Positions 1 to 11,561 of a DNA stretch of 64,000 bases are shown here, piece after piece (position 1 is the stretch's first letter; each line of letters opens with the position of its first letter). Both the position numbers and the translations under genes were made by a program. This stretch comes from Streptomyces sp. NBC_00523 (GTDB lineage: Bacteria > Actinomycetota > Actinomycetes > Streptomycetales > Streptomycetaceae), in contig NZ_CP107836.1 of the NCBI RefSeq assembly GCF_036346615.1, positions 2,976,001 to 3,040,000 of the forward strand. Direction: 5' to 3'. The notes beneath the pieces were generated by a model, which searched no databases, was not told the DNA's origin, and was given only the letters and a program-made list of their open reading frames with translations.

Positions 1-20
1 CGGACATAGCGGTAAAATAA

Positions 21-91
21 TCCCGGGTCGTCTAATGGCAGGACAAATGGTTTTGGTCCATTGAATGAGGGTTCGATTCCTTCCCCGGGAG
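21..91 (+). tRNA. tRNA-Gln (anticodon TTG)
   Basis: A complete cloverleaf can be folded. The 7-bp acceptor stem pairs TCCCGGG (21-27) with CCCGGGA (84-90). The anticodon stem pairs AATGG (46-50) with CCATT (58-62) around the loop TTTTGGT, placing anticodon TTG at 53-55 (reads CAA, Gln). The T-arm carries GTTCGATTC. The discriminator base is G91 and CCA is not encoded, as is usual in Streptomyces. It lies about 110 bp upstream of glmU, same strand. Confidence 0.95.
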
Positions 92-200
92 CCCTTCACC
101 GCGGGCCCCGACCAATCCGGTCGGGGCCCGCGCCCATGTCCGGGCGGACGCCCCCCGGTATCCTGCGGATGTCCACCACCCGAAGCCGAAGGGCCTATTC

Positions 201-1649
201 GTGAGCTCCGTACGCCCGGCAGCCGTCGTCGTCCTCGCAGCGGGTGAGGGCACCCGCATGAAGTCGAAGACCCCCAAGGTTCTGCACGAGATCTCCGGGC
301 GCTCGCTCGTCGGTCATGTCGTCGCCGCCTCCCGTGAGCTGGACCCCCAGCACCTCGTCGTGGTCGTGGGCCACGCGCACGAGCAGGTCACCGCCCACCT
401 CACCGGCGCCGACGCGCAGGTGCGTACCGCCTACCAGGCCGAGCAGAAGGGCACCGGGAACGCGGTGCGGGTCGCGCTCGACGAGCTGGGAGGGGTCGTC
501 GAGGGCACCGTCGTCGTCGTGTGCGGGGACACCCCGCTGCTGGCCGGCGAGACGCTGGCCGCGCTCGCCGCCACGCACACCACCGACGGCAACGCCGTCA
601 CCGTGCTCAGCGCCGAGGTCCCCGACTCCACCGGCTACGGGCGGATCGTGCGCGACGCGGTCTCCGGCGCGGTCACCGAGATCGTGGAGCACAAGGACGC
701 GAGCGACGAGCAGCGGGCGATCCGGGAGATCAACTCCGGGGTGTTCGCGTTCGACGGGAAGCTCCTCGCCGAGGCGCTCGGCCAGGTGCGGACGGACAAC
801 AGCCAGGGCGAGGAGTACCTCACCGACGTGCTGTCGATCCTGCGCGAGGCCGGGCACCGGGTCGGCGCCTGCGTGGCGGGCGACCACCGGGAGATCCTGG
901 GCATCAACAACCGCGTCCAGCTGGCGGAGGCCCGCCGGCTGCTGAACCAGCGGCTGCTTGAGCGCGCCATGACGGCCGGTGTGACCGTGGTCGACCCCGG
1001 CTCGACGCTGATCGACGTCACGGTGACCTTCGAGCGGGACGCGATCGTGCACCCGGGGACCCAGCTGCTGGGCGCCACGCACCTCGCGGAGGACGCCGAG
1101 GTCGGCCCGAACTCGCGGCTGACGGACACCGTCGTGCACGCGGGCGCGCGGGTGGACAACACGGTGGCGGACGGCGCCGAGGTCGGCCCGGGCGCACTCG
1201 TGGGCCCGTACGCCTACCTGCGGCCGGGCACCAAGCTGGGCCCGAAGGCCAAGGCGGGGACGTACGTCGAGATGAAGAACGCGACGATCGGCGAGGGGAC
1301 CAAGGTCCCGCACCTGTCGTACGTGGGCGACGCGACGATCGGCGACCACACCAACATCGGTGCCGCGAGCGTGTTCGTGAACTACGACGGGGTGGCCAAG
1401 CACCACACGACGATCGGGTCGCACTGCCGTACCGGGTCGGACAATATGTTTGTGGCGCCTGTCACGGTCGGGGACGGTGTTTACACCGCCGCCGGTTCGG
1501 TCATCACGAAGGACGTACCGTCCGGTTCGCTGGCCGTGGCCCGGGGCCAGCAAAGGAATATCGAGGGTTGGGTGGCGCGCAAGCGTCCCGGAAGCGCCGC
1601 CGCGCAGGCGGCTCAGGCGGCCGCGGAGGAGCCGGCCGGCGAAAGCTGA
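201..1649 (+). CDS. glmU: Bifunctional GlcNAc-1-P uridylyltransferase / GlcN-1-P acetyltransferase GlmU
   Basis: This cytosolic enzyme makes UDP-N-acetylglucosamine, the peptidoglycan precursor, by acetylating glucosamine-1-phosphate and then adding UMP. The 482-residue protein starts with GTG. The N-terminal nucleotidyltransferase domain (about 1-230) begins with the signature LAAGEGTRMKSKTPK near residue 12, including the catalytic Arg and Lys. From about residue 255 to 460 the sequence is a left-handed beta-helix of hexapeptide repeats (acetyltransferase). The acetyltransferase His sits in PHLSYVGDATIG. The C-terminus is an Ala/Glu-rich tail. Length and domain order are normal for actinobacterial GlmU. 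The next gene is prs, a conserved pairing in actinobacteria. Confidence 0.97.
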   Translation: MSSVRPAAVVVLAAGEGTRMKSKTPKVLHEISGRSLVGHVVAASRELDPQHLVVVVGHAHEQVTAHLTGADAQVRTAYQAEQKGTGNAVRVALDELGGVVEGTVVVVCGDTPLLAGETLAALAATHTTDGNAVTVLSAEVPDSTGYGRIVRDAVSGAVTEIVEHKDASDEQRAIREINSGVFAFDGKLLAEALGQVRTDNSQGEEYLTDVLSILREAGHRVGACVAGDHREILGINNRVQLAEARRLLNQRLLERAMTAGVTVVDPGSTLIDVTVTFERDAIVHPGTQLLGATHLAEDAEVGPNSRLTDTVVHAGARVDNTVADGAEVGPGALVGPYAYLRPGTKLGPKAKAGTYVEMKNATIGEGTKVPHLSYVGDATIGDHTNIGAASVFVNYDGVAKHHTTIGSHCRTGSDNMFVAPVTVGDGVYTAAGSVITKDVPSGSLAVARGQQRNIEGWVARKRPGSAAAQAAQAAAEEPAGES

Positions 1650-1769
1650 CCGGAAACAGGTGCGTCACGCACCGCGTACCGTGATAGATGCTCACCCCAT
1701 TTCGGCTGGCTCGTTGCACATCGGGACATCTGCGTGCGGCGCCAGGAACACGTCTGAGGAGACTGTGCT

Positions 1770-2744
1770 GTGACCGGGATCAAGACGACCGGCGAGAAGA
1801 AACTGATGCTCTTCTCCGGCCGCGCCCACCCCGAGCTGGCCGAGGAGGTCGCACACCAGCTGGGTGTCGGCCTCGTGCCGACGAAGGCCTTCGATTTCGC
1901 CAATGGTGAGATCTACGTCCGCTTCCAGGAGTCGGCGCGCGGCGCGGACTGCTTCCTGATCCAGAGCCACACGGCTCCGATCAACAAGTGGATCATGGAG
2001 CAGCTCATCATGCTGGACGCGCTGAAGCGCGCCTCGGCCCGTTCGATCACGGTGATCGTGCCGTTCTACGGCTACGCCCGCCAGGACAAGAAGCACCGCG
2101 GCCGCGAGCCGATCTCGGCCCGTCTGGTCGCGGACCTGATGAAGACGGCGGGTGCGGACCGGATACTGACGGTCGACCTGCACACCGACCAGATCCAGGG
2201 CTTCTTCGACGGCCCGGTGGACCACCTGTTCGCGCTGCCGATCCTGGCGGACTACGTGGGCGCCAAGGTGGACCGTTCCAAGCTGACGATCGTCTCGCCG
2301 GACGCAGGCCGGGTGCGCGTCGCCGACCGCTGGTGCGACCGTCTCGACGCCCCGCTGGCGATCGTGCACAAGCGCCGTGACAAGGACGTCGCCAACCAGG
2401 TGACCGTCCACGAGGTCGTCGGCAATGTGAAGGGCCGGGTCTGCGTCCTGGTCGACGACATGATCGACACCGGCGGCACGATCTGCGCCGCCGCCGACGC
2501 CCTGTTCGCGCACGGCGCCGAGGACGTCATAGTGACGGCGACGCACGGTGTGCTCTCGGGCCCCGCCGCGGACCGCCTGAAGAACTCGAAGGTCAGCGAG
2601 TTCGTGTTCACGGACACCCTGCCGACCCCGGGTGAGCTGGAACTCGACAAGATCAAGGTGCTGTCGATCGCCCCGACGATCGCCCGCGCGGTGCGCGAGG
2701 TCTTCGAGGACGGCTCGGTCACGAGCCTCTTCGAGGAGCAGTAG
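1770..2744 (+). CDS. prs: Ribose-phosphate pyrophosphokinase (PRPP synthetase)
   Basis: Makes 5-phosphoribosyl-1-pyrophosphate from ribose-5-phosphate and ATP for purine, pyrimidine, His and Trp synthesis. The 324-residue class I protein shows the Mg/ATP motif DLHTDQIQGFF (about residue 134), SPDAGRVRVADRW (about 173) and the PRPP-binding loop VLVDDMIDTGGT (about 226). The GTG start at 1770 follows a strong Shine-Dalgarno GAGGAGA (1756-1762). The 120-bp gap after glmU contains a small GGTGCG/CGCACC hairpin (about 1660-1674) and so may carry a separate promoter. Length is typical of the family. Confidence 0.97.
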   Translation: MTGIKTTGEKKLMLFSGRAHPELAEEVAHQLGVGLVPTKAFDFANGEIYVRFQESARGADCFLIQSHTAPINKWIMEQLIMLDALKRASARSITVIVPFYGYARQDKKHRGREPISARLVADLMKTAGADRILTVDLHTDQIQGFFDGPVDHLFALPILADYVGAKVDRSKLTIVSPDAGRVRVADRWCDRLDAPLAIVHKRRDKDVANQVTVHEVVGNVKGRVCVLVDDMIDTGGTICAAADALFAHGAEDVIVTATHGVLSGPAADRLKNSKVSEFVFTDTLPTPGELELDKIKVLSIAPTIARAVREVFEDGSVTSLFEEQ

Positions 2745-2750
2745 GAACCT

Positions 2751-2769
2751 GCGGCGACCTCGTCGCCGC
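2751..2769 (+). terminator. Short hairpin after prs
   Basis: GCGGCGAC (2751-2758) and GTCGCCGC (2762-2769) form a perfect 8-bp stem with a CTC loop just after the prs stop codon. There is no T-run, so it is a weak terminator or a 3'-end stabiliser. Confidence 0.45.
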
Positions 2770-2778
2770 TGATCCACT

Positions 2779-2808
2779 TTGGGGTGCGGCCTCCCCGCCG
2801 GGTAGACT
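2779..2808 (+). promoter_or_regulatory. Likely HrdB-type promoter for rplY
   Basis: TTGGGG (2779-2784) and TAGACT (2803-2808) are spaced by 18 bp. Transcription would begin near 2815, leaving a leader of about 125 nt before rplY. That leader contains a CCGTAC/GTACGG hairpin around 2833-2848. The assignment rests on hexamer match and spacing only. Confidence 0.45.
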
Positions 2809-2939
2809 CAGCGAGTTGCTCGGCGAGGGAGGCCGTACTCATGTACGGGGCTCCGTTATCGGCGCGCTCTTCGTAGCAGGCCAGTAGGTGTTGGCCGGGT
2901 GACCGTCCGTATTTCCGTCACCCCACGAGGAGTGCCACC

Positions 2940-3527
2940 ATGGCCGAGATCAAGCTCGCCGCCCAGGTCCGTACCGAGTTCGGCAAGGGCGCCGCCCGTC
3001 GCGCGCGTCGCGCCAACCAGGTCCCCGCGGTCGTCTACGGCCACGGCGCCGAGTCCGTCCACATCACGCTGCCGGCCCACGAGCTGCAGCTCGCGCTCCG
3101 CACCGCCAACGTCCTGATCGGCCTGGAGCTCGACGGCAAGGACGCCCTGGTCATCCCGAAGGCCGTCCAGCGCAACCCGCTCAAGGGCGACATCGAGCAC
3201 GTCGACCTGCTGACCGTGAAGCGCGGCGAGAAGGTCAACGTCGAGGTCGCGGTGCACGTCGAGGGCGACCTGGCCCCGGGCGGCAACCTGCTCGAGTACG
3301 TGCAGAACACCCTCCTGGTCGAGGCCGAGGCCACCCACATCCCCGAGTCCGTCACGGTCTCGGTGCAGGGTCTGGACGCCGGTGCGTCGATCCTCGCCAA
3401 GGACATCCCGCTGCCCAAGGGCTCCGTGCTCGCCGGTGACGAGGACGCCATCGTGCTCCAGGTCGTCGCCGCGCAGGCCGAGGAGCCGTCGGCCGAGGCC
3501 GCCGAGGGTGAGGGCGAGGAGGGCTGA
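2940..3527 (+). CDS. rplY: 50S ribosomal protein L25 / general stress protein Ctc
   Basis: Ribosomal protein that binds 5S rRNA. At 195 residues this is the long CTC form. The N-terminal L25 domain (about 1-95) includes the basic segment around ARRARRANQVPAVVYG. The C-terminal TL5-type beta domain (about 100-185) is followed by an acidic Glu/Ala-rich tail. The ATG start is preceded by CGAGGAG (2926-2932). prs-rplY-pth is a conserved gene order. A strong terminator follows directly. Confidence 0.95.
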   Translation: MAEIKLAAQVRTEFGKGAARRARRANQVPAVVYGHGAESVHITLPAHELQLALRTANVLIGLELDGKDALVIPKAVQRNPLKGDIEHVDLLTVKRGEKVNVEVAVHVEGDLAPGGNLLEYVQNTLLVEAEATHIPESVTVSVQGLDAGASILAKDIPLPKGSVLAGDEDAIVLQVVAAQAEEPSAEAAEGEGEEG

Positions 3528-3550
3528 GTCCCGTCCCGCCTGCTTGACTG

Positions 3551-3592
3551 ACGGGGCGGTGGTCTCCCTTACCGGGAGCGCCACCGCCCCGT
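3551..3592 (+). terminator. Intrinsic terminator after rplY
   Basis: ACGGGGCGGTGG (3551-3562) pairs with CCACCGCCCCGT (3581-3592) over 12 bp. A second CTCCC/GGGAG helix stacks inside, and TTT follows. This is a classical rho-independent terminator. Confidence 0.85.
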
Positions 3593-3640
3593 TTCGCTGT
3601 CCACGCCGCTGTACGCGTACGAACGAGGAGACTTCGCGCG

Positions 3641-4234
3641 ATGTCCGACGCCACCGACCCCTGGCTGATCGTGGGGCTGGGCAATCCCGGCCCCGAGTAC
3701 GCGGCGAACCGGCACAACGTCGGTTTCATGGTCGCCGACCTGCTCGCCGAGCGGATCGGCGGGAAGTTCAAGCGCGCCCCGAAGGCGCAGGCGCAGGTGC
3801 TGGAGGGGCGGATCGGTCCGCCGGGTCCGCTGAGTCGCCGGGTGGTGGTCGCGAAGCCGATGTCGTACATGAATCTGTCCGGGGGTCCGGTGGCGGCGCT
3901 GCGGGACTTCTACAAGGTGCCGCTGGACCATGTGGTGGCGGTCCACGACGAGCTGGACATCGATTACGGGACGCTGCGGCTGAAGCTGGGCGGCGGGGAC
4001 AACGGGCACAACGGGCTGAAGTCGATGACGAAGGCGATGGGTCCGGACTATCACCGGGTGCGGTTCGGGATCGGCCGTCCGCCGGGGCGGATGCAGGTCG
4101 CGGACTTCGTGCTGAAGGACTTCTCGTCCACGGAGCGCAAGGAGCTGGCGTTCGAGGTGGACCGGGCGGCGGACGCGGTGGAGTGCCTGCTCGCGGAGGG
4201 TCTGGAGCGGGCCCAGTCGGCGTACAACACCTGA
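3641..4234 (+). CDS. pth: Peptidyl-tRNA hydrolase
   Basis: Releases peptides from prematurely dropped peptidyl-tRNA so that the tRNA can be recycled; cytosolic and normally essential. The 197-residue protein has [18 protein letters not shown] (residues about 11-28, with the catalytic His), the MSYMNLSG strand and the loop DNGHNGLKS (about 126-134) that contacts the tRNA CCA end. It lies 113 bp after rplY, separated by a terminator, so it probably has its own promoter. The start is preceded by GAGGAG. Confidence 0.96.
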   Translation: MSDATDPWLIVGLGNPGPEYAANRHNVGFMVADLLAERIGGKFKRAPKAQAQVLEGRIGPPGPLSRRVVVAKPMSYMNLSGGPVAALRDFYKVPLDHVVAVHDELDIDYGTLRLKLGGGDNGHNGLKSMTKAMGPDYHRVRFGIGRPPGRMQVADFVLKDFSSTERKELAFEVDRAADAVECLLAEGLERAQSAYNT

Positions 4235-4288
4235 GCGGTACGGGCCCGGCTTGACCGGTCGTGGGGCTCTGGCCAAGGATCTGGGCCC

Positions 4289-4759
4289 ATGAAGCGGAAC
4301 CCCTCCCACCGTGCCCTGTTGTACGGCCGCAGTGCGGCGCTCGGCCTCGTCGTCGTGGTGCTGCTGGTGGCGGGTGTGCTGACGTCGTGGGACGCGGCGC
4401 ACCACATCGTGCTGGCGAAGGGCCGGGAGCACGGGACGATGACGGTGACGGGGTGCGGCGACGACGTGTGTACGGGGTCGTTCGCGCCGGCGGACGGGGC
4501 GGCGGCGCGGTCGCGGGTGTCGGTGGACAGCTCGGTGGCGGCCCGGAAGGGCGACCGCTTCCCGGTGGTGGTGAAGCCGGGGACGGACGATGTGGTGCGG
4601 ACGGGGGCGCCGGGGTTCCTGCACGCGTGGGTGCCGCTGGGCGGGGCGCTGGTGCTGGCGGCCCTGGTGATCGGCGGGGGTCTGCGGCTGACGCGGACGG
4701 CCTGGGGCACCGGGATCGCGGGCGGGGTGCTGCTGGTGGCGGCGTTCATCGCGCTGTGA
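4289..4759 (+). CDS. Small membrane protein of unknown function
   Basis: Not recognised. The 156-residue protein has a basic N-terminus, a hydrophobic segment at about residues 15-33, an approximately 75-residue presumably extracytoplasmic loop with a Cys pair in GCGDDVC, and two more hydrophobic segments at about 112-130 and 138-155. TTGACC (4251-4256) with AAGGAT 18 bp downstream may be its promoter, with the ATG about 10 nt after it, so mRNA could be nearly leaderless. It faces ppc tail to tail across a bidirectional terminator. Confidence 0.7.
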   Translation: MKRNPSHRALLYGRSAALGLVVVVLLVAGVLTSWDAAHHIVLAKGREHGTMTVTGCGDDVCTGSFAPADGAAARSRVSVDSSVAARKGDRFPVVVKPGTDDVVRTGAPGFLHAWVPLGGALVLAALVIGGGLRLTRTAWGTGIAGGVLLVAAFIAL

Positions 4760-4802
4760 GACCGCGCGGTGAGACCGCGGGGTGCGGCGGCCGCCGGACG
4801 TG

Positions 4803-4839
4803 CGACGGGGCGCGGGGAGGAGATCCCCGCGCCCCGTCG
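4803..4839. terminator. Bidirectional terminator between the small membrane protein gene and ppc
   Basis: A perfect 16-bp GC-rich stem (4803-4818 with 4824-4839) closes a 5-nt GGAGA loop. It sits between two convergent stop codons and can serve both transcripts. Confidence 0.85.
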
Positions 4840-4853
4840 TCGTGCGTGCCGGG

Positions 4854-7583
<2,730 letters not shown>

Positions 7584-7917
7584 AGTGTGCGGCTCCTTGC
7601 AGTGGTGGTGCACGGGACCCGGGACCGCGGTCGGCGGATGCCGACGCCACCCCGGAAAGCAGGGTGCGGACCGCGCTGTCCGACCTCTCCAGGATAGGTG
7701 TCCGTGCTTTCGGTGCTGTTCGCGCCCCGGACGGGCCTTCGTGTCGGGTGGCGGTCCGGCCGGGGTACGCGGTGTGTGTCTACCCGGTATTCGCGCGTCT
7801 GTGCGCGGTGTTTCGCCCTCTCGTGGGCGGGCCTTCGCGCTGCCATACTTACGAGGCCGTAGGTTACGGGTGCGTAACCCGGCTGTCCGTCCCGTTCTCA
7901 CCCCCAGGGGACTCCCC
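7584..7917. promoter_or_regulatory. Divergent intergenic region, ppc / desaturase
   Basis: This 334-bp gap holds no supportable gene. It contains the upstream regions of two divergent genes: the ppc Shine-Dalgarno at its left end and a tandem palindromic operator at 7848-7878 near the desaturase. Reading frames through it are extensions of neighbouring genes. No riboswitch or repeat beyond the operator was seen. Confidence 0.6.
7848..7878. promoter_or_regulatory. Tandem palindromic operator upstream of the desaturase-tetR operon
   Basis: Two adjacent copies of TTACG-N4-CGTA(A/G) occur: CTTACG-AGGC-CGTAGG (7848-7863) and GTTACG-GGTG-CGTAAC (7863-7878). Their centres are 15 bp apart, about 40 bp before the desaturase start. 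The TetR-family regulator encoded as second gene of the operon is the obvious candidate ligand. Symmetry and placement are observed; the regulator assignment is inferred. Confidence 0.6.
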
Positions 7918-8901
7918 ATGAAGACCAGCCCCGATGTGATCGAGGCCGCCGACCCGGCGGCCGGTGATCAGGCTCTTCCCCCCGCCACGCTCGGCGGGGA
8001 CAACAAGCGGTCGATCGAGCAGATCGCGCTCCTGCTGTTCATCGTCCTGCCGTTCGTGGCCCTGGTGGCGGCGGTGCCGCTGGCCTGGGGCCGCGGTGTG
8101 AGCTGGCTCGATCTGGGTCTGATGGTGGCGATGTACTACATCGGCTGCCACGGCATCACGATCGGCTTCCACCGGTACTTCACGCACGGTTCGTTCAAGG
8201 CGAAGCGTCCGCTCCGTATCGCCTTGGCGGTGGCCGGTTCGCTGGCCGTCGAGGGTCCGCTGGTGCGCTGGGTGGCCGATCACCGCAAGCACCACCGGTT
8301 CTCGGACGCGGAGGGCGACCCGCATTCGCCGTGGCGGTTCGGCGAGACGCTGCCGGCACTGATGAAGGGTCTGTGGTGGGCCCACATCGCGTGGATGTTC
8401 GACGAGGAGCAGACCCCGCAGCAGAAGTACGCGCCGGACCTGATCAAGGACCCGGCGATCCGCCGGATCTCGCGCCACTTCATGACCTTCACGATCATCT
8501 CGCTGGCGATTCCCCCGCTGGTCGGCGGGCTGGTGACGATGTCCTGGTGGGGCGCGGCGACGGCGTTCTTCTGGGGCTCGCTCGTACGGGTGGCGCTGCT
8601 GCACCACGTGACGTGGTCGATCAACTCGATCTGCCACGCGGTCGGCAAGCGCCCCTTCAAGTCCCGCGACAAGTCCGGCAACGTGTGGTGGCTGGCGGTG
8701 CTGTCCTGCGGCGAGTCCTGGCACAACCTGCACCACGCGGACCCGACGAGCGCGCGGCACGGCGTGATGCGCGGTCAGATCGATTCGAGTGCGCGTCTCA
8801 TCCGCTGGTTCGAGCAGGCCGGCTGGGCGTACGACGTGCGCTGGCCGGACGAGGCCCGTATCGAGTCCCGGCGCAACCGCGCGGCGGCCGACGCGGCATG
8901 A
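7918..8901 (+). CDS. Acyl-CoA / fatty acid desaturase (delta-9 type)
   Basis: Membrane di-iron desaturase that introduces a double bond into long acyl chains. The 327-residue protein has the three histidine boxes of the stearoyl-CoA desaturase family: HRYFTH (about residue 85), HRKHH (about 122) and HNLHH (about 269). Hydrophobic pairs at about 37-75 and 190-225 lie between them. The ATG at 7918 (start MKTSPDV) follows AGGGGA. The stop codon overlaps the start of the next gene (ATGA), so a TetR regulator is translationally coupled to it. Confidence 0.93.
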   Translation: MKTSPDVIEAADPAAGDQALPPATLGGDNKRSIEQIALLLFIVLPFVALVAAVPLAWGRGVSWLDLGLMVAMYYIGCHGITIGFHRYFTHGSFKAKRPLRIALAVAGSLAVEGPLVRWVADHRKHHRFSDAEGDPHSPWRFGETLPALMKGLWWAHIAWMFDEEQTPQQKYAPDLIKDPAIRRISRHFMTFTIISLAIPPLVGGLVTMSWWGAATAFFWGSLVRVALLHHVTWSINSICHAVGKRPFKSRDKSGNVWWLAVLSCGESWHNLHHADPTSARHGVMRGQIDSSARLIRWFEQAGWAYDVRWPDEARIESRRNRAAADAA

Positions 8902-9584
8902 TGGACGATGTGGCGACCGACTCCAGCGCAGGCAGCGAGAACACCCGTGCACCCTCGTCCCGGCGCGCCCGCCGGGTGCGGATGACGGGGAAGGAACGCC
9001 GCGAGCAGTTGCTGGACATCGGTCGCACCTTGTTCGCCGACAAGGGCTACGAGGGCACGTCGGTCGAGGAGATCGCGGCCCGCGCGGGGGTGTCGAAGCC
9101 GGTCGTCTACGAACACTTCGGCGGCAAGGAGGGGCTGTACGCGGTCGTCGTGGACCGGGAGATGCGCCAGCTCCTGGACATGGTGACCAGCGCCCTGACC
9201 GCAGGGCACCCGAGGGAGCTCCTGGAGCAGGCGGCGTTCGCGCTCCTGGACTACATCGAGACGTACACCGACGGCTTCCGCATCCTGGTCCGGGATTCGC
9301 CGGTCGCCCAGTCGACGGGCACCTTCGCCTCGCTGATCAGTGACATCGCGACCCAGGTCGAGGACATCCTCGGCCTGGAGTTCAAGGCCCGGGGCTTCGA
9401 TCCGAAGCTGGCCCCGCTGTACGCGCAGGCGCTGGTGGGCATGGTGGCGCTGACCGGCCAGTGGTGGGTGAACGCGCGCAAGCCGAAGAAGGCGGAGGTC
9501 GCGGCCCATCTGGTGAACCTGGCCTGGCACGGTCTGGAGAACCTGGAGTCGAAGCCGCGGCTGATAGGGCACCGCAAGAGCTGA
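8898..9584 (+). CDS. TetR-family transcriptional regulator
   Basis: The 228-residue protein has an N-terminal TetR helix-turn-helix (about residues 38-84), with RREQLLDIGRTLFADKGYEG, SVEEIAARAGVSKPVVYEHF and the following helix. A helical ligand domain completes it. The start overlaps the desaturase stop as ATGA; an ATG at 8901 and a GTG at 8910 are alternatives. Co-transcription with a desaturase suggests that it senses acyl-CoA and controls membrane unsaturation, as DesT and FasR-like regulators do. The tandem TTACG-N4-CGTAA element upstream is its likely operator. Confidence 0.88.
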   Translation: MMDDVATDSSAGSENTRAPSSRRARRVRMTGKERREQLLDIGRTLFADKGYEGTSVEEIAARAGVSKPVVYEHFGGKEGLYAVVVDREMRQLLDMVTSALTAGHPRELLEQAAFALLDYIETYTDGFRILVRDSPVAQSTGTFASLISDIATQVEDILGLEFKARGFDPKLAPLYAQALVGMVALTGQWWVNARKPKKAEVAAHLVNLAWHGLENLESKPRLIGHRKS

Positions 9585-9636
9585 CGCGAAGCCGCATTGT
9601 TTCATCGGTAAACCACTTCAGTCCCGGCAGTCACAG

Positions 9637-9743
9637 TTGTAGAGTCTGTGAACATCCCGGGAATGCCTCACCCTGCGTGTGACGCACTTGTGAAGGCCGT
9701 TCTCCCGGTTCCACCACGTACCCCTGGGGGGGCTTTGACTTCT
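9637..9743 (+). promoter_or_regulatory. Structured 5' leader, copy 1 (upstream of FG-GAP protein 1)
   Basis: A TAGAGT -10 box (9640-9645) is followed by an approximately 95-nt leader with nested stems. A: CCGGGA (9657-9662) with TCCCGG (9703-9708). B: GCCTCAC (9665-9671) with GTGAAGGC (9690-9697), one bulged A. C: TGCGT-GTG-ACGCA (9674-9686). D: GGTTCCAC (9707-9714) with GTGGAACC (9744-9751), which would bury the GTG start and enclose the G-rich Shine-Dalgarno (9726-9732). A and D share two bases and may be alternatives. The same layout recurs before the next gene with stem C rewritten but still paired. It matches no riboswitch class I recognise. Confidence 0.6.
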
Positions 9744-11504
9744 GTGGAACCCGGCCGTGCCATGCCCGCACGCTCGAAGCGTGCGCGGCGGCTCGCCGCC
9801 TGCACCGCACTCGTTCTCTCGGCCGGCATGCTGCTGGCCGCTCCGGCTTCGGCCGATGACACGGCGCCCGCGCCGCACCGCGCCACTCAGCCGCGTGTGC
9901 CCGCCGCCGACGCGCAGCCCACGCTGACCCTGCCCGCGCCCACCGCGAAGAAGAAGTCGCGGGCGGCGCAGGCCGAGGGCGCGAAGGCGGCGGTCGTCCC
10001 CGCCCTGCCGCGTTTCGACGTCGACGGCGACGGCTACAGCGACACGTTGTACCGCGGTATCGACGGGCACTACTACCTCATTCCGACGAACGGGTCGGAC
10101 TCGTACGAGTTCTTCGTGACCACCGGTGACTACGAGGAGCGTCTCAAGGACGTCATCACGCCGGGCGACCTGAACGGCGACGGCAAGCCCGAGCTGCTCA
10201 CCCTGTCGGCGACCGGCACGCTCTCGATCCACCAGGTCCTGGGCACCAGCGACACCGGCTACGCGGACTGGTCCGGGACCGGCTGGCAGAAGTACAACAA
10301 GGTCGTCGCCGCCGGTGACCTGACCGGCGACGGCCGCGGCGACCTGCTCGCCCGTACGCCGTCCGGCGACATCTACCTGTACGCGGCCACCGGCAACGTC
10401 AGCGGCGCGCCCTTCAAGGCCGGCGTCAAGGTGGGCTACGGCTGGGGCTCGTACGACCAGATCGTCGGCGCCAACGACGTCAACGGCGACGGGATCGGCG
10501 ACCTCTACACCCGTACGCCGGCCGGTGACCTGTACTACTACGCGGGCACCGGGAAGGCCGCTTCGCCGTACAAGGCCCGCGTCAAGGTGGGCTACGGGTT
10601 CGACACGTACAACCAGATCATCGCCACGGACGACTTCACCGGTGACGGCCTCGGCGACCTGATGGCCCGTACGCCCGGCGGCACGCTGTACTTCTACGAG
10701 TCCACCGGCTACGGGACCTTCCTCAAGCGGTCGGAGGGGGGCACCGGCTGGAACGTCGCGTCGCTCTTCACGGGCCAGGGCGGCAACCCCGACTTCGGCA
10801 AGAACGAGCTGATGGCCCGTACCAAGGGCGGCACGCTCTACTGGTACTACGCCAAGAACAACGGCAAGCTCAGCGCCCGCATCCAGGCGAGCGACAGCGG
10901 CGGCTGGGCGGGGGCGACCATCAACTTCCCGTCGTCGCTCGACAACGACGGCATGGCCGACCTGATGGAGTCGTACAACGGCACGCTGTACAACGAGGGT
11001 TCGGACCTCGGCGGCGGCTGGAGCGGCTACACCGCCATCGTGGGCCCCGGCGACCTGAACGGCGACGGCAAGGGCGACCTCCTCGGCCGCACCAAGGCCG
11101 GCGACCTGTACCTGTTCAAGGGCAACGGGCTCGGCACCAAGCTCGCGTCCAGGATCAAGGTCGGCTACGGCTTCAACACGTACAACAAGATCGTCGGCGC
11201 CGGTGACCTCAGCGGTGACGGCATCGCGGACGTCGTGGCCCGCGACACCAAGGGCAACCTGTACCTGTACAAGGGCACGGGCAGCGCCACCAAGCCGCTC
11301 AAGGCCCGCGTCAAGCTCGGCTACGGCTACAACACGTACAAGCAGTTCGCGGCCCCGGGCGACCTGGACGGCGACGGCAAGGCCGACCTGGTCGGCGTCG
11401 ACGGCAAGGGCGACGTGTACCGCTACTCGTCCACCGGCACCGGCAAGATCAACAAGCGCGTCAAGATCGGCTACGGCTGGGACATCTACAACGGCCTCTA
11501 CTAG
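9744..11504 (+). CDS. Secreted FG-GAP/VCBS beta-propeller repeat protein, paralogue 1
   Basis: Exported protein made of tandem FG-GAP repeats. A signal peptide (about residues 1-39, basic SKRARRL, hydrophobic core, ending ASA-DD) is followed by about ten repeats with Ca-binding-like DxDGDGxxD or D-x-NGDG motifs and recurring VKVGYGW segments, predicting one or two seven-bladed propellers. From GTG 9744 it is 586 residues. A GTG at 9648 is in frame, but it lies at the likely transcription start, and the equivalent frame in paralogue 2 has a stop, so I reject it. TTG 9735 is too close to the G-run. No enzymatic motif is visible; adhesion or polysaccharide binding is a guess. Confidence 0.8.
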   Translation: MEPGRAMPARSKRARRLAACTALVLSAGMLLAAPASADDTAPAPHRATQPRVPAADAQPTLTLPAPTAKKKSRAAQAEGAKAAVVPALPRFDVDGDGYSDTLYRGIDGHYYLIPTNGSDSYEFFVTTGDYEERLKDVITPGDLNGDGKPELLTLSATGTLSIHQVLGTSDTGYADWSGTGWQKYNKVVAAGDLTGDGRGDLLARTPSGDIYLYAATGNVSGAPFKAGVKVGYGWGSYDQIVGANDVNGDGIGDLYTRTPAGDLYYYAGTGKAASPYKARVKVGYGFDTYNQIIATDDFTGDGLGDLMARTPGGTLYFYESTGYGTFLKRSEGGTGWNVASLFTGQGGNPDFGKNELMARTKGGTLYWYYAKNNGKLSARIQASDSGGWAGATINFPSSLDNDGMADLMESYNGTLYNEGSDLGGGWSGYTAIVGPGDLNGDGKGDLLGRTKAGDLYLFKGNGLGTKLASRIKVGYGFNTYNKIVGAGDLSGDGIADVVARDTKGNLYLYKGTGSATKPLKARVKLGYGYNTYKQFAAPGDLDGDGKADLVGVDGKGDVYRYSSTGTGKINKRVKIGYGWDIYNGLY

Positions 11505-11527
11505 GCCCGCGCGACCGCCTCGTCACG

Positions 11528-11561
11528 ACGCCCCGTTCCCGCCCGCGCGGGGGCGGGGCGT
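11528..11561 (+). terminator. Hairpin between the two FG-GAP genes
   Basis: ACGCCCCG (11528-11535) pairs with CGGGGCGT (11554-11561), with an inner CCCGC/GCGGG stem. It sits directly upstream of the -10 box of the second leader, so each paralogue is probably its own transcription unit. Confidence 0.65.

Noticed and set aside
195..1553. 452-codon open frame antisense to glmU
   Set aside because: Third-position GC bias fits glmU on the plus strand; the antisense product has low-complexity Arg/His/Val sequence.
9648..9743. In-frame GTG extension of FG-GAP protein 1 through the leader
   Set aside because: The GTG lies at the predicted transcription start, it would place a non-hydrophobic stretch before the signal peptide, and the equivalent frame in paralogue 2 has a TGA at 11615.
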